Shown here in pieces: positions 22,463-32,307 of a DNA stretch of 64,000 nucleotides. How positions within the stretch are numbered: position 1 is the first letter of the stretch; every line of letters starts with the position of its first letter. Source of the DNA: Chlorops oryzae (lineage: Eukaryota; Arthropoda; Insecta; Diptera; Chloropidae); NCBI GenBank assembly GCA_020466095.1, contig CM035806.1, positions 126,660,393-126,724,392 on the forward strand. Direction: 5' to 3'. Position numbers and translations under genes: made by a program. The notes below the pieces were generated by a model. The model did not search any database, was not told the origin of the DNA, and saw only the letters and a list, made by a program, of their open reading frames with translations.

Positions 22463-23220
22463 GTTTATGCCGTCAGGGTTGCTTGCAATATGTTTATGAT
22501 ACCTTTTTTTTCCTCAACGAAATAGCCTAGGAATTTCCGCGGGTATTTCTTACAGAACTGGAGCTAAGGCTTTAAGGGCTCTCTCCAGCTTTGTCAGAAT
22601 TGAAAAGCTTCATATAAAAAAAAAAGCTTTAGAAATGCTGAAGGAATTTTTGTGTTAGAAAATTTCTGTTAACAGTCTCCAGTTCGTCAAAAAGTAGTTC
22701 TGTTTTCGCTCCCTTTTTTGCTGTAAATAAAACACGGTAACACAGATTTTTCTGTTAGAAATATTGAACTTTCCGTTCTTTCTGAAAGGAATTTTGACAG
22801 AAGAGGCAAGTTAGAAAAAAATTAAATGTATTTAACAAGGTTCAATGTGTAATTTTAGCGTTCAGAAATGGATAAATGAAATAAAAAATTTTCGATTATA
22901 AGAAACAATTACCGATAAATATTATACACTTACAAGTCCGAATCCATTTTAACAAATTTTATAACAGCTTTTTCGTCTTGACGTAAAATATATAGTGTCA
23001 CTATTGCATTAAAAAATGAAATTATGCTAGGTTTTTTCCTTTAAGGAATATCAAGAAAATTCCTGCTGAGATTCCTTACAGAGCTGGAGAGGGCCCTTTA
23101 ACTAGAAATTTCAGAAAATTTTCGGACAAAACGAATGTTGCCGTTCAATTGGTTAGAGTTCTAAATGCAGTCAAAACTCTCCACAATTTTACTATTATTA
23201 GGTATTATTAATTAAGAAAT
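22463..23220. other. Intergenic, repeat-like
   Basis: No gene. Stretches such as CTTACAGAACTGGAG (about 22550) and CTTACAGAGCTGGAG (about 23087) recur, together with TTTCTGTTA-type words, and suggest an old diverged repeat. Confidence 0.4.
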
Positions 23221-23223
23221 TTA

Positions 23224-23350
23224 GGCCCGTTTGCTACTGTTCTAATTAAAGTTTTCGTTCTGCAAAAACCAAAAAACTTGTATGAAAATGTTGACATTTT
23301 GAGAGGATATCGTGACGATAAACTTTAACCGGAACAGTAGCAAATGGGCC
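23224..23350. mobile_element. Harbinger-like MITE, copy 2
   Basis: A 127-bp element with ends GGCCCGTTTGCTACTGTTC and GAACAGTAGCAAATGGGCC, flanked by TTA at both sides (23221-23223, 23351-23353). Same family as 11878-12003. Confidence 0.8.
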
Positions 23351-23482
23351 TTAGAGATAAATCACTAAACTACTTATTTCCAAGGAGCGCTAACAACCAA
23401 GACCTTCGGCTTATTAATACTGATGACTGATATAAAAAATGGTCATCAATTTAGATTCTACTATGAACTTAAAGATACGTCT

Positions 23483-23728
23483 TATGTTATAGCTGAATCA
23501 GCTGTGGGAACTTAGGGGGGGAAATGTCCCAATCGATTAAAACCCATGGAGACAACTGATAATTTTTTGACCAGCCCCCAAAGAGGGGAAAACCCCCTTT
23601 GAAAATGGTTGGGCCAACTTCACGCAGCCGCAAAAAAAAATTTTTTTTTCCAATATTGAATACGTCTTCGAATAACCATTCCGAGACCTCCAATGACCTC
23701 CCAATAACTTTTTTTGACCACCCCTAGA
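23483..23728 (+). repeat. Left arm of inverted-repeat pair
   Basis: This arm pairs in inverse with about 25784-26035 (shared words include TGGGAACTT, GCGGCTCCG-type and TTTTTTTGACCACCC). It contains runs such as AAAGAGGGGAAAACCCCC. The pair encloses 24348-25369. It may be the ends of one larger element. Confidence 0.55.
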
Positions 23729-24345
23729 AAATTATATTTTTCTAATTTTACTTTCAAGTATAACATTCTATAGTCGATCGCATAAAATCCGAAAAATCCG
23801 TGCGCGCTCCTTGTACTGGACGGAGAATTAGCCCTGAGCCAGCTTCGTGCAGCTTACAGCTCGGTGGTTCCTAATGGAATCACAATAAACCATCTGCACA
23901 CGAATGTAACAATAAAGCAAAACACGTACATCCTGACTGAAATCGTGGAATTCATTCCCCCACAACAAGGTAATGCAGTTGGCCATCATTGAGCATATTG
24001 CAGAAGAGTAACTGGCTCATGGATGATTCATAATGACTGCTGCATTGGAATAAAAGAAAATTTCCATCCAGAGAAGTCCAAAGTAAACTCGTCTCTGATA
24101 TTTTACACAAAATTATGAGCTGTTATTTAAGTATGAATTTTTGTTATTTCATGAGTAAGAACTTTTTTATTTCATATACTTGCATAATAAGTCAACAAAA
24201 TAATTAAAATACATATGTATATAAAAAAAGTGTGTAAATATAGAAATAACCACTCTTATTGTTAATAAAAGAAGAATAACTTCATCGACTCTATTCATTA
24301 ACTTAATTAATTTTCGTTCAAGTCCTATTTGAATTTCAACTGTAA
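23729..24345. other. Intergenic, nothing recognised
   Basis: No supported gene or repeat. Confidence 0.4.
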
Positions 24346-24347
24346 TA

Positions 24348-25369
24348 TGGCATTCAGACGGCATCGAAATCCCGGGATTTCGGCACTTTTGAGGATTTCA
24401 GCCGATATCCAGTCGAAATCCAGCGGATTTCCCATACAAATGAATGTCAAACGAAATCCGCTCAGAAATTGGATTTCAACGAAATCCCAAGAGAAATCCG
24501 GAACAAACTGAATGCAACTCTGTGTTTTTCGATATGTATCGAAGAAATGCTGCAACACTACTGTCAAATTTTGAAAAAACCAAAGAAACAAACAGCCAAT
24601 GCTGCCACACGCAAACGAAAAAATTCCCTACAAACTAAAAAAAATCCCCACAATTCTTTACGTTTTTCCCTACCACAAATATCGTTTTATTTTTTTTTTA
24701 AATAATATGCCTCTTGCATACAAAAATTTATGAGTAGCCATGAATATGGTAGGCAAATATTTTTGAGAATCTTTCAGGGTAGTCTGGAACTCCGGATCGT
24801 ACTAAAGTCATTTGAAATTTGGTTTTTTTTTTTCAAAAATAAAAAGTTTCTTTCAAAAATTAAGTTTTTTTGTTGTGGTTCAAGTAAAAATTATGAATAG
24901 GCCTGATCTTGTAGCGGTAAATAAAACAGTTTTCATTTTATTCAAAAAGCCTATACAAATACTATTTAAATTTTCAAATTTGTAGACTATCGACGCTTAA
25001 CGAGAGCTTCGACCGACCTTTTTCACATAAACACAGGTTGGCATAGTTTTTATTTTGTCTTTTTAATTTTATGACAACGAAATTTATACAAAATTTATTA
25101 AATATTTTAGAATACATCACAAATTCCGTACATTTGTCGATTTTAAGAAATCAGTCCTTTTGTCCCTACAAGTTATTTTTTGTTTAAAAAATCCCTAAAA
25201 AATTTTTAAGGAAATTTCCCTACAATTGGCAGCACTACAAACAGATGAATGGCTGTCAAACCAAATCCTCTCAATGGCGATATTGTCGTGTGAACGGTTG
25301 GATTTTGATATGGATTTCACGAAATCCAAGTGCCGAAATCCCGGGATTTCGATGCTCGTCTGAATGGCA
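24348..25369. mobile_element. TIR element with GAAATCCCGGGATTTC ends
   Basis: About 1.02 kb, starting TGGCATTCAGACGGCATCG and ending CGATGCTCGTCTGAATGGCA. Both ends continue through the palindrome GAAATCCCGGGATTTC. TA lies at both flanks (24346-24347, 25370-25371), compatible with a Tc1/mariner-type duplication. AAATCC/GGATTT words recur inside. No transposase frame. Confidence 0.68.
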
Positions 25370-25374
25370 TATAA

Positions 25375-25510
25375 GGGACAATTTTCGAAAAACGCTCCTT
25401 GGCCACGCCCACCTTTCTATTTTTTGCAAATTATATTAAAACCCCTAAAATATGTTCAAATATCAAACTTGATCAAAATATCTCAAAATCTTCCGGTTTT
25501 AGAGCAGCTT
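25375..25510 (+). mobile_element. INE-1-like fragment
   Basis: A partial match to the middle of copies A and E (GACAATTTTCGAAAAACGC, CCACGCCCAC, then CAAAATATCT). Truncated at both ends. Confidence 0.6.
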
Positions 25511-26459
25511 TCTTCTGTGGTTATCTGAGTAATTTTTGCAGAAATTTTCCATACATTTTTTTAAAAAAAAAGGTAACATAAATGTGCTTTTCAGTGCAAA
25601 CAAATTTTATTGAAATATATATAATGGGTACATTTTATTATATTTAGGTACAATTTACTGATTATTTCAGTTACACACTAAAAAAAAAAAACATTTATAC
25701 ATGATTGCATAGGGACGAAAGCGTCTGTTCACTCTAAAGGGTGAACATTTTGAGTGAAAATTGAAATATCTCAATTTGTGGGGGTGGTCAAAAAAAGTTA
25801 TTGGGTGGTTATTGGAGGTCTCGTAATGGTTATTTCGAAGATGTGTTAAAAATTGGAAGAAAAAATTTTTTTGCGGCTCCGTAAAGTTGGCCCAAGCATT
25901 TTCAACGGGGATTTTCCCCTCTTTAATGGGTGGTCAAAAAAAAGTTATTGGGTGGTCAAAAAATGGCCATTTCTCCATTGGTTTTTATCGATTTCGACAT
26001 TTTTTTCGCGAAGTTCCCAACAGCTTTGTTATATACATTCTAGTCGCTTAACAAAGAAGTGGTTAATTCATTTGGGTAAATATTTTATTCTAATTTGGTA
26101 AATAGCTGGGCATTGGTCCAGAAGATAACAGTTGCCGATTCCAAGGTGCATAGTGGGCAGAGCGTTTGATTTTCGCCTTTTAAAAGATGTTTGGTGCGAT
26201 ACTAAGGTATGTCCAATTCTAAGGCGGGTGAATATTTTTAAGCTTTTGCTTAAAAAGTCGTGTGGGTGGGTACCTTGCTGGTATTCTCAGAGGTTTGACT
26301 CGCACGTAGTGATGTCTAAAGTTTAGCCCCATTCCTTAAACTTTTGTGCAGTTGCAAATTATTTTGTCTTTCTGAAGATTGACATATTTTGTAGTACAAA
26401 ATTTGTAAATTCTTCAGCGAAGTTAAGTGGTTGGTTTCCGTTACACTTTCCGAATATAC
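25511..26459. repeat. Intergenic with right arm of inverted pair
   Basis: About 25784-26035 is the inverse of 23483-23728, here with the GGTGGTCAAAAAAAGTTATT unit present twice (25790s and 25930s). The rest holds nothing I recognise. Confidence 0.5.
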
Positions 26460-26945
26460 AGTCAGTTATAAAAGTTTACGTACACCTTGAACTTCTTAGC
26501 AAAACTTCTTCTTTTTGTTTTAGAAATGTATCAAATTTGGACTCAAAATGTTTAGGAACAACGTTAATTTGACTTATGAGTACCTACAAATTTAATACAT
26601 TTGGGTAGCACATATGGAGAAAAGCCAACAAAGGCATGTATGTGAAAAATTTGATTCCTACGGTCAGCCATGCAGGAGAAAAAACATAATGGTTTTAATG
26701 GTGCATACTAGAGGCTGAGCTGGATATATGGGCTTCATTCTCAAGAAGATGATGGACCAAATGATGTAATTTGACGTCTTTAAAAATAATTTGCATCACA
26801 ATTTTCTCAAATTGGGACTGAAAACTAACAAGTTTTGGGTTTCAGCAAGATAATGATACCAAAGATACATACATATGTCAAACACTGGCCGGCAATGGCT
26901 CTTGTATGTATAACTTTCCGAACTTTGAAAACATACATAGTTCGA
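26460..26945 (+). pseudogene. Tc1-like transposon remnant
   Basis: The left end CAGTCAGTTATAAAAGTTTA (26461-26480) looks like a Tc1-type terminal repeat. Further on, broken frames recall Tc1 transposase, most clearly the FQQDND-type catalytic motif near 26843-26865. Several frame changes separate the pieces. There is no matching right end; the remnant runs into a LINE fragment. Confidence 0.55.
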
Positions 26946-27120
26946 TACTCGAAGATTTGCGTATTTGCTGATCACACACTTAGATACGTATGCGATAGTT
27001 CGTCTGACGAGTGTTTAATGCAGATTAACGACGACCTACAAAGAATTATGTAGTACTTACTTATTTTAAACTGAATAACCTAAGCCTCAATCCATCGAAA
27101 ACTAAATCCATGGTGATGAA
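26945..27120 (+). pseudogene. LINE reverse transcriptase fragment
   Basis: It contains FADHTLRYV, a mutated form of the FADDT catalytic motif of non-LTR reverse transcriptases, followed by QINDDLQRI and, in another frame, a SLNPSKTKSMVM-like stretch. A very short dead fragment joined to the Tc1 remnant. Confidence 0.6.
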
Positions 27121-27221
27121 TGGCGAAACGGACAAATATATTGTAATAGATAATGACGTAATGTAGAAAGTAACAGATATAAAATAGTACTTAAGAGTTA
27201 TATAAACACATTGGCTATATA

Positions 27222-27328
27222 CAGTGTACTCTTTCTCTTAAGTGGGCACCTATTGGACCGAAAAATATAGCCGCTTAACAGAGTTGTCCGCTTAAAAGGA
27301 TAGGTGTCCGCAAGGAGAGAGTAAACTG
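27222..27328. mobile_element. pogo-like MITE, copy 3
   Basis: A 107-bp element with ends CAGTGTACTCTTTCTC and GAGAGAGTAAACTG, flanked by TA on both sides (27220-27221, 27329-27330). Same family as 8960-9097 and 9521-9679. Confidence 0.78.
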
Positions 27329-27330
27329 TA

Positions 27331-29395
27331 ATTGAATTTCTTTAAAATTGGATTTATTTTAATTATGAAGACACATATTTGGTTTCGATTCCTTTCATTT
27401 TTATTTTTCTATTTTTTTAAATTAATTTTAATTTTTTTCCCCCAAGAAAATCACTTTGAGATTTCGGGGACAGTGGACTTTATGGAATTAAAAGAAGCCT
27501 TCAGCTTTAAAATAAGTGAATAAGTGGTACAAAAGAAATTAAATCTGCCCTCGACCGACAACGAAAATTCTATCCGTAACAACGCATTATCTCAAATTCT
27601 GTCACATATTCACGTAAATCAAAACGACGTTATTCTATCTGGAGCCCTTATCGTTTGAAAAGTTTAATCTATGGAGGATAATTATATGACTTAATAGGTA
27701 TATGTATATCTCGACCTCGCTTTACCTATTCCTCTATCTCTCGCATTCTCACTCTCACTAATCAATTACATTCTTTCTTTTTCACCGCCGCCACAAGTAC
27801 AAAAGGACAATTGAAAGGTTTATTACATTAAGAGTACCTCGGCAATCGAGATAAGCAGATATGGCACCGAAATGACATTTTCCAACAAGACCCTCATCAT
27901 TTTTATCTAACCATATACTTCCTATGGGCATACATACATACACACACCGTTAGCGCGATCGTTTCTCCAGATGGGGGGTATATTGTATGTCCGTAATAAA
28001 TAAATTGCCGAAAATTGCAGACTGTCCACAAAGAAGATGTTTCACTGTATGCATTCTATTGGACTATAAATAGAAATATCATACTATACCTGCTCTTCAA
28101 TATGCGATAATTTTCCAATCGATGAATCAGGAATAGGAACACCTCGCCCTTGTATTCTTTCTGTTCTTGTTCAGTTGTCGATCGATGGATCGATCGATCG
28201 ATCAGTCGTTTTGTGAAACTGATTCACTGTCCAATCACAATCGAAATTCGAATTCTTTAAAATTCGGACTTAGTTCCGAATGACTTATAACTTGGACTTC
28301 GGCATGAATTTCATGGAGAACACGCTGACCACGGCGAATGATCAAAATTTTTAAAAACTGCATTCAATGGTAATGGCGGCTGAATGGATTTCTTACACTT
28401 TCCACGCAATCAGAATTTTACTCGTTCACTTTTATTCCTTCGATATGTGCTTCATTTTCATTTGATCTACGCAAGCGTAAAGACTGAATTTGATTGCTTT
28501 GTTTTGTTGTTTTTCCCTTTTCCGCTTTCCGTTGCTTTTCCTCTTCGGCTGTCTCTCTCTCACTCGCACTCCCTCTGTTTCACAGCAAAACGAAACTTTA
28601 AATTGCACTTCTTTATGCTTTATTCCTTCTTATTTTGATTTGCTTTGTGTTTTTTCTTTATGCTTTAATCGAATTAAATATTTCATGAAAATATAAAGAA
28701 TAAAATATAAGGAATGAAAATTCAAAAATTCAAATGAGAATGAATGGGACAAGAAGACCATGTGCGAAATCGAAGCTTAAATTTTTTTCCCAATTGATAT
28801 TTTTCTTGTTGGCAAATTCCTATTCTCCTTCGACTTTGGCTTCTCCTTTTTCTTATTCTTTTCTCAGCTTCTTCTACAACTTCTTTTTTCTTTGTAAATT
28901 CTTCTTTTGCACCATACACCGCATTCGCTTCATAACTCAGCACTTTATGCACTTCGCATTCTCACATACACACGAACACGCGTTTTCGTTTTATGCTTCT
29001 GAGATGTTCTGCTGCTGCTGCTGTTGCAACAGCAACAACAATGCCAATTAAAGCCACTAGCGCCGCTTTGCGTTCTCTGTGATAAGAATGAACGCGTACG
29101 TTTTTGCTACTTTTTTAATTGAATTCCCTTAATGGCATTATAATTGCAATTGAGATGCGCTTTAATTCTTATTTGTTTTTCTTTTCTTTTTTCTTTCAAA
29201 TTGTTTCAATTTCCGGCACAACAAAACAAACAGCCGTAATCTCCACCCGCACGGATGATTTGAGAAAGAGAACTGACAAAAATGTTATACTAGGGATGGC
29301 GACAAAATATCGATGCATGAAAATATCGTTATTTTTGATACATCGATACAAAATTTTTTTTAGCTTTCGATATATGTAAAATCGATACGAAAACT
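27331..29395. other. Intergenic, about 2 kb, no gene seen
   Basis: A GATC-type simple repeat lies near 28176-28204 and pyrimidine-rich tracts occupy about 28440-28900. Open frames there are low-complexity Phe/Ser or Lys/Arg-rich translations. It could hold UTR or regulatory sequence of a neighbouring gene; I cannot show that. Confidence 0.4.
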
Positions 29396-29427
29396 CCAAT
29401 TGGGGCATTCCACGTACGGGACAAGTA

Positions 29428-29581
29428 AGTCCAAAGTCAGACATACCTAAAACATGTTCCGGAACATTTAGTTCATAGGCAAGAGACGCAAAACGCAAAG
29501 AAACTTTTCCTTGCCTCCTGCGTCTCTTGCCAACGAACTAATTGTTCCGGAACATGTTATAGGTATGTCTGACTTCGGACT
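29428..29581. repeat. 154-bp imperfect hairpin
   Basis: The left half (AGTCCAAAGTCAGACATACC, then CATGTTCCGGAACA, then GGCAAGAGACGCA) is mirrored by the right half with small mismatches; the loop is about 20 bp. The flank carries GGGGCATTCCACGTACGGG, a word also found inverted near 57602-57625. It may be a MITE or a long hairpin RNA source. Confidence 0.6.
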
Positions 29582-29605
29582 AATATTCATGATATCTCTT
29601 ATGCA

Positions 29606-30776
29606 GGGTATAGACACGTCAAATGTTTTATCAACTTTGAGCGTGTGTTAGTAGGTACCGACTTGAATTTGACTATAAACATGTCGTACGAAATTCATTT
29701 TTTTTTTAGCTAATTTCGAGTGCAAAGGACATGCGCTATTGTTTCGGCTACCTGGTTGCTTTTAACAAAGCATATTTTCCCATCGGCAAAACCGCAAAAA
29801 AAAAAATTATCAGTGATGACTATATCCAGCGCCACTTCTTTCTAATGCCGAAATCTTTTTTAATTCCCTCCTGTAACAGGTTCGAAGATTATTAATTGTT
29901 TGCGTTAACTCTTCTTTGTGGTCTCTAGATATTTTTCTTTGAGTTTAATTAAAAGCGTTTCGTAGCTAGCGTTTTTTAAATTCCGGTCACTATATTCTTT
30001 TGAATTAAAGTTCAAAAAAGCCGACAAACTACGATAAACTTCTATTAGTTTCAAAATAAAATTTTTTTTCTTCCATTTTTTCAATTAACTTTCTGCTCGC
30101 TTTTAAAAAATTTTCCGCTCTCCGTTCGATGTTCACTCGTTGAATATTGCGCACAAATGAGGATTGAACCAACATAGATATAGACCTTCAGACACACCGT
30201 CTAACATCGTTACCTGCTTGACCGAAAATTCAAAGATTTTGATTTTCCGTCAGACATCGTAGGTGTCCCAGCAGGAAAAGTCCCGGTGAAACCATCAATG
30301 ATTTCAGCATGACATAAGAGCCGCGACTCCTCCTGTTTCTACACCAACTTTCTAATGAAATTTACACACAAGCGGCATTGGCCGTCATGAGAGGACATGT
30401 CACCAGTTGGTCATCGAATTTGGAGTGGATACCTCCTGTTTCGCAAGAAAATGTCATCGTTCGGGAGTGATACGAAATGAAAATGAAACACGGTTTTGTG
30501 TTTTGTTTTTGTTCTTTTATTTTTTGTTTTCTTTTTTGTCATGGGAATTGCGATGAATAACATTTTTTTTCGATGACAATGTCATTGGAATTGCGATTAA
30601 TAACACCTTTTCTCGATGACAATGTCATTAGAATTTAGAAGTACTCTAACTTTCCCCTTGACATCATCGGTGAAAACATTAATGAATTTTTCCTTTATGC
30701 GATAAAGTCCGGCTGGGGTACTCTTTCTCACTAACACACGCTCAAAGTTGGTACAACATTTGACGTGTCTATACCC
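29606..30776. mobile_element. TIR element A (GGTATAGACACGTCAAATG ends)
   Basis: The left end GGTATAGACACGTCAAATG and subterminal TCAACTTTGAGCGTGTGTTA are mirrored at 30729-30776. The same ends bound the next element, 31253-31978. It contains a CCCAGC-family MITE. No coding content. Confidence 0.62.
30267..30717. mobile_element. CCCAGC-family MITE nested in element A
   Basis: The ends are CCCAGCAGGAAAAGTCCCGG and AAAGTCCGGCTGGG. The interior matches 3279-3595 over AGAGCCGCGACTCCTCCTG and ACACAAGCGGCATTGGC. ATGACA/TGTCAT words recur as in 7852-8422. Confidence 0.65.
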
Positions 30777-30797
30777 AGCATTATGCGCGGTATAGAC

Positions 30798-31252
30798 CAG
30801 GGGTGTCACGCATGTGGTTTTTTGCGGATGCGGATTTTCAAAACTCACATCCGCGGATGCGAATGCGGATGCGGATATGGTTATTTTTAGCAAATGAAAC
30901 TTTTACGAAAAATACAAATGAGGAGAATAGATATAAATTATACATACATATACAGTGTATATTATACACATTATGCATATATATACATATATTCATGTAT
31001 TCTTAACTATTGTGTTGTATTAAGTGGAAACACTGATTGGGGTTGTGACACATTTTGTATCTTTCTCTCTGCTTGGAGAATAGGAGTATGCTAAAAGCGC
31101 TTGCCAATCGTCAAAATCAGCTGTTTTTTTAAGAACTGTGGCACACCTGCATCCGCATGAGCTCCGCATCGATGAACGCGGATGCGGATGATGAAATTCT
31201 TGCGGAAGCTCCGCACTTGCGGAAGCAGATGCGAATATTCGCAACACCCCTG
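30798..31252. mobile_element. hAT-like MITE rich in GCGGATGCG
   Basis: A 455-bp element with ends CAGGGGTGTC and GCAACACCCCTG. A perfect 8-bp duplication GTATAGAC flanks it (30790-30797, 31253-31260). GCGGATGCGGAT words cluster near both ends. It landed in the first bases of element B, so it is younger than that element. Confidence 0.85.
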
Positions 31253-31978
31253 GTATAGACACGTCAAATGGTGGGTCAACTTTAAGCGTTTGTTAGTAGG
31301 TACCAACTTGAATTTGACTATAGGATCATATTTTCTCAAGTGGGCCACTTTTAAATCGATAGTCTCAGATTTCAGTGATTGATACGGCATTCGATAGCCT
31401 TGGAGGTAAAAAAAAATCCCTTCAAACTTATTTTTTGAAAAAAAAAATTTTCCCGTTAGTTATAAGCCGTCAAAGTTTTCGGTAATGGTTTTTTTGAAAA
31501 TTCATAACTCGCGAACGGTTCATCGGAACTCCCTGTTCAATTGTATCAAAATTTTCGTCACTTAATATGCTTTTCCATAAAAATATTGATTTTCATTAAA
31601 AAAAATTATTTTCTAGAAAAAGTACCGTTTTTATTTTTAAATTCAAAATTAATAAAACTTCACCCCCTGCTAGATTTTTCTCTCACATATTATTCAATTC
31701 TATAATCTTTTAAAAAAATATGGGTGAAAAAAAAACGTAGTACTCTGCAGTAGTTCAAAAGTTATGCATATTTTTGTAACCCAACTCCTACCTCTAGCGC
31801 TTAATAAAGTACGTTTTTACGCGCGAGGCTCAGTCATATGTATCGACATTCTTGCATTCACACGACATGCCAGCTTTGCATGTGGCATATTTGACAGGTC
31901 ATACTGCTCGATACATATTGTGTGAGAGCACCTTAACACACGCTCAAAGTTGATACAACATTTGACGTGTCTATACCC
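31253..31978. mobile_element. TIR element B (same family as A)
   Basis: The left end (GTATAGACACGTCAAATGG) and right end (CATTTGACGTGTCTATACC) are inverses and match element A. It lies in tandem with A, about 13 bp apart before the hAT-like insertion. The interior is AT-rich without coding frames. Confidence 0.6.
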
Positions 31979-31985
31979 CTCATAA

Positions 31986-32149
31986 GAGGCCATTTACACG
32001 TTAAGACATTTCGATAACGAACACACACTTTTTGTTGGCTAGGAACGCACGGGGATGTGGTATGGTAGCGTTTTTCTCTCTTCCCCCTGCCTCCCTTGCC
32101 ATAGAAAATTTGTTTCATTATCGAAATGTCTTAACGTGTAAATGGCCTC
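31986..32149. mobile_element. Harbinger-like MITE just upstream of Ppme1
   Basis: A 164-bp element with perfect inverted ends of about 32 bp (GAGGCCATTTACACGTTAAG and inverse). TAA flanks both sides (31983-31985, 32150-32152), as for PIF/Harbinger. It ends 158 bp before the Ppme1 start codon and so lies in or next to its promoter. Confidence 0.82.
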
Positions 32150-32307
32150 TAAGGCAATCGACAGATGTTTTTTTTTTTTAATATTTATTACTTTCGATTG
32201 TCGAAATATCGGTAGCTGTGTGAATAAGACGATAGTGGAAGCGATAGTTAGCTTCGCAGCTCTAATTTAAAGATTTTATTTATTTTGCAATTATCCGTCA
32301 ATTAGGA

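Noticed and set aside
28384..29051. Overlapping Phe/Ser-rich and Lys/Arg-rich frames
   Set aside because: Translations of pyrimidine-rich low-complexity DNA on both strands.
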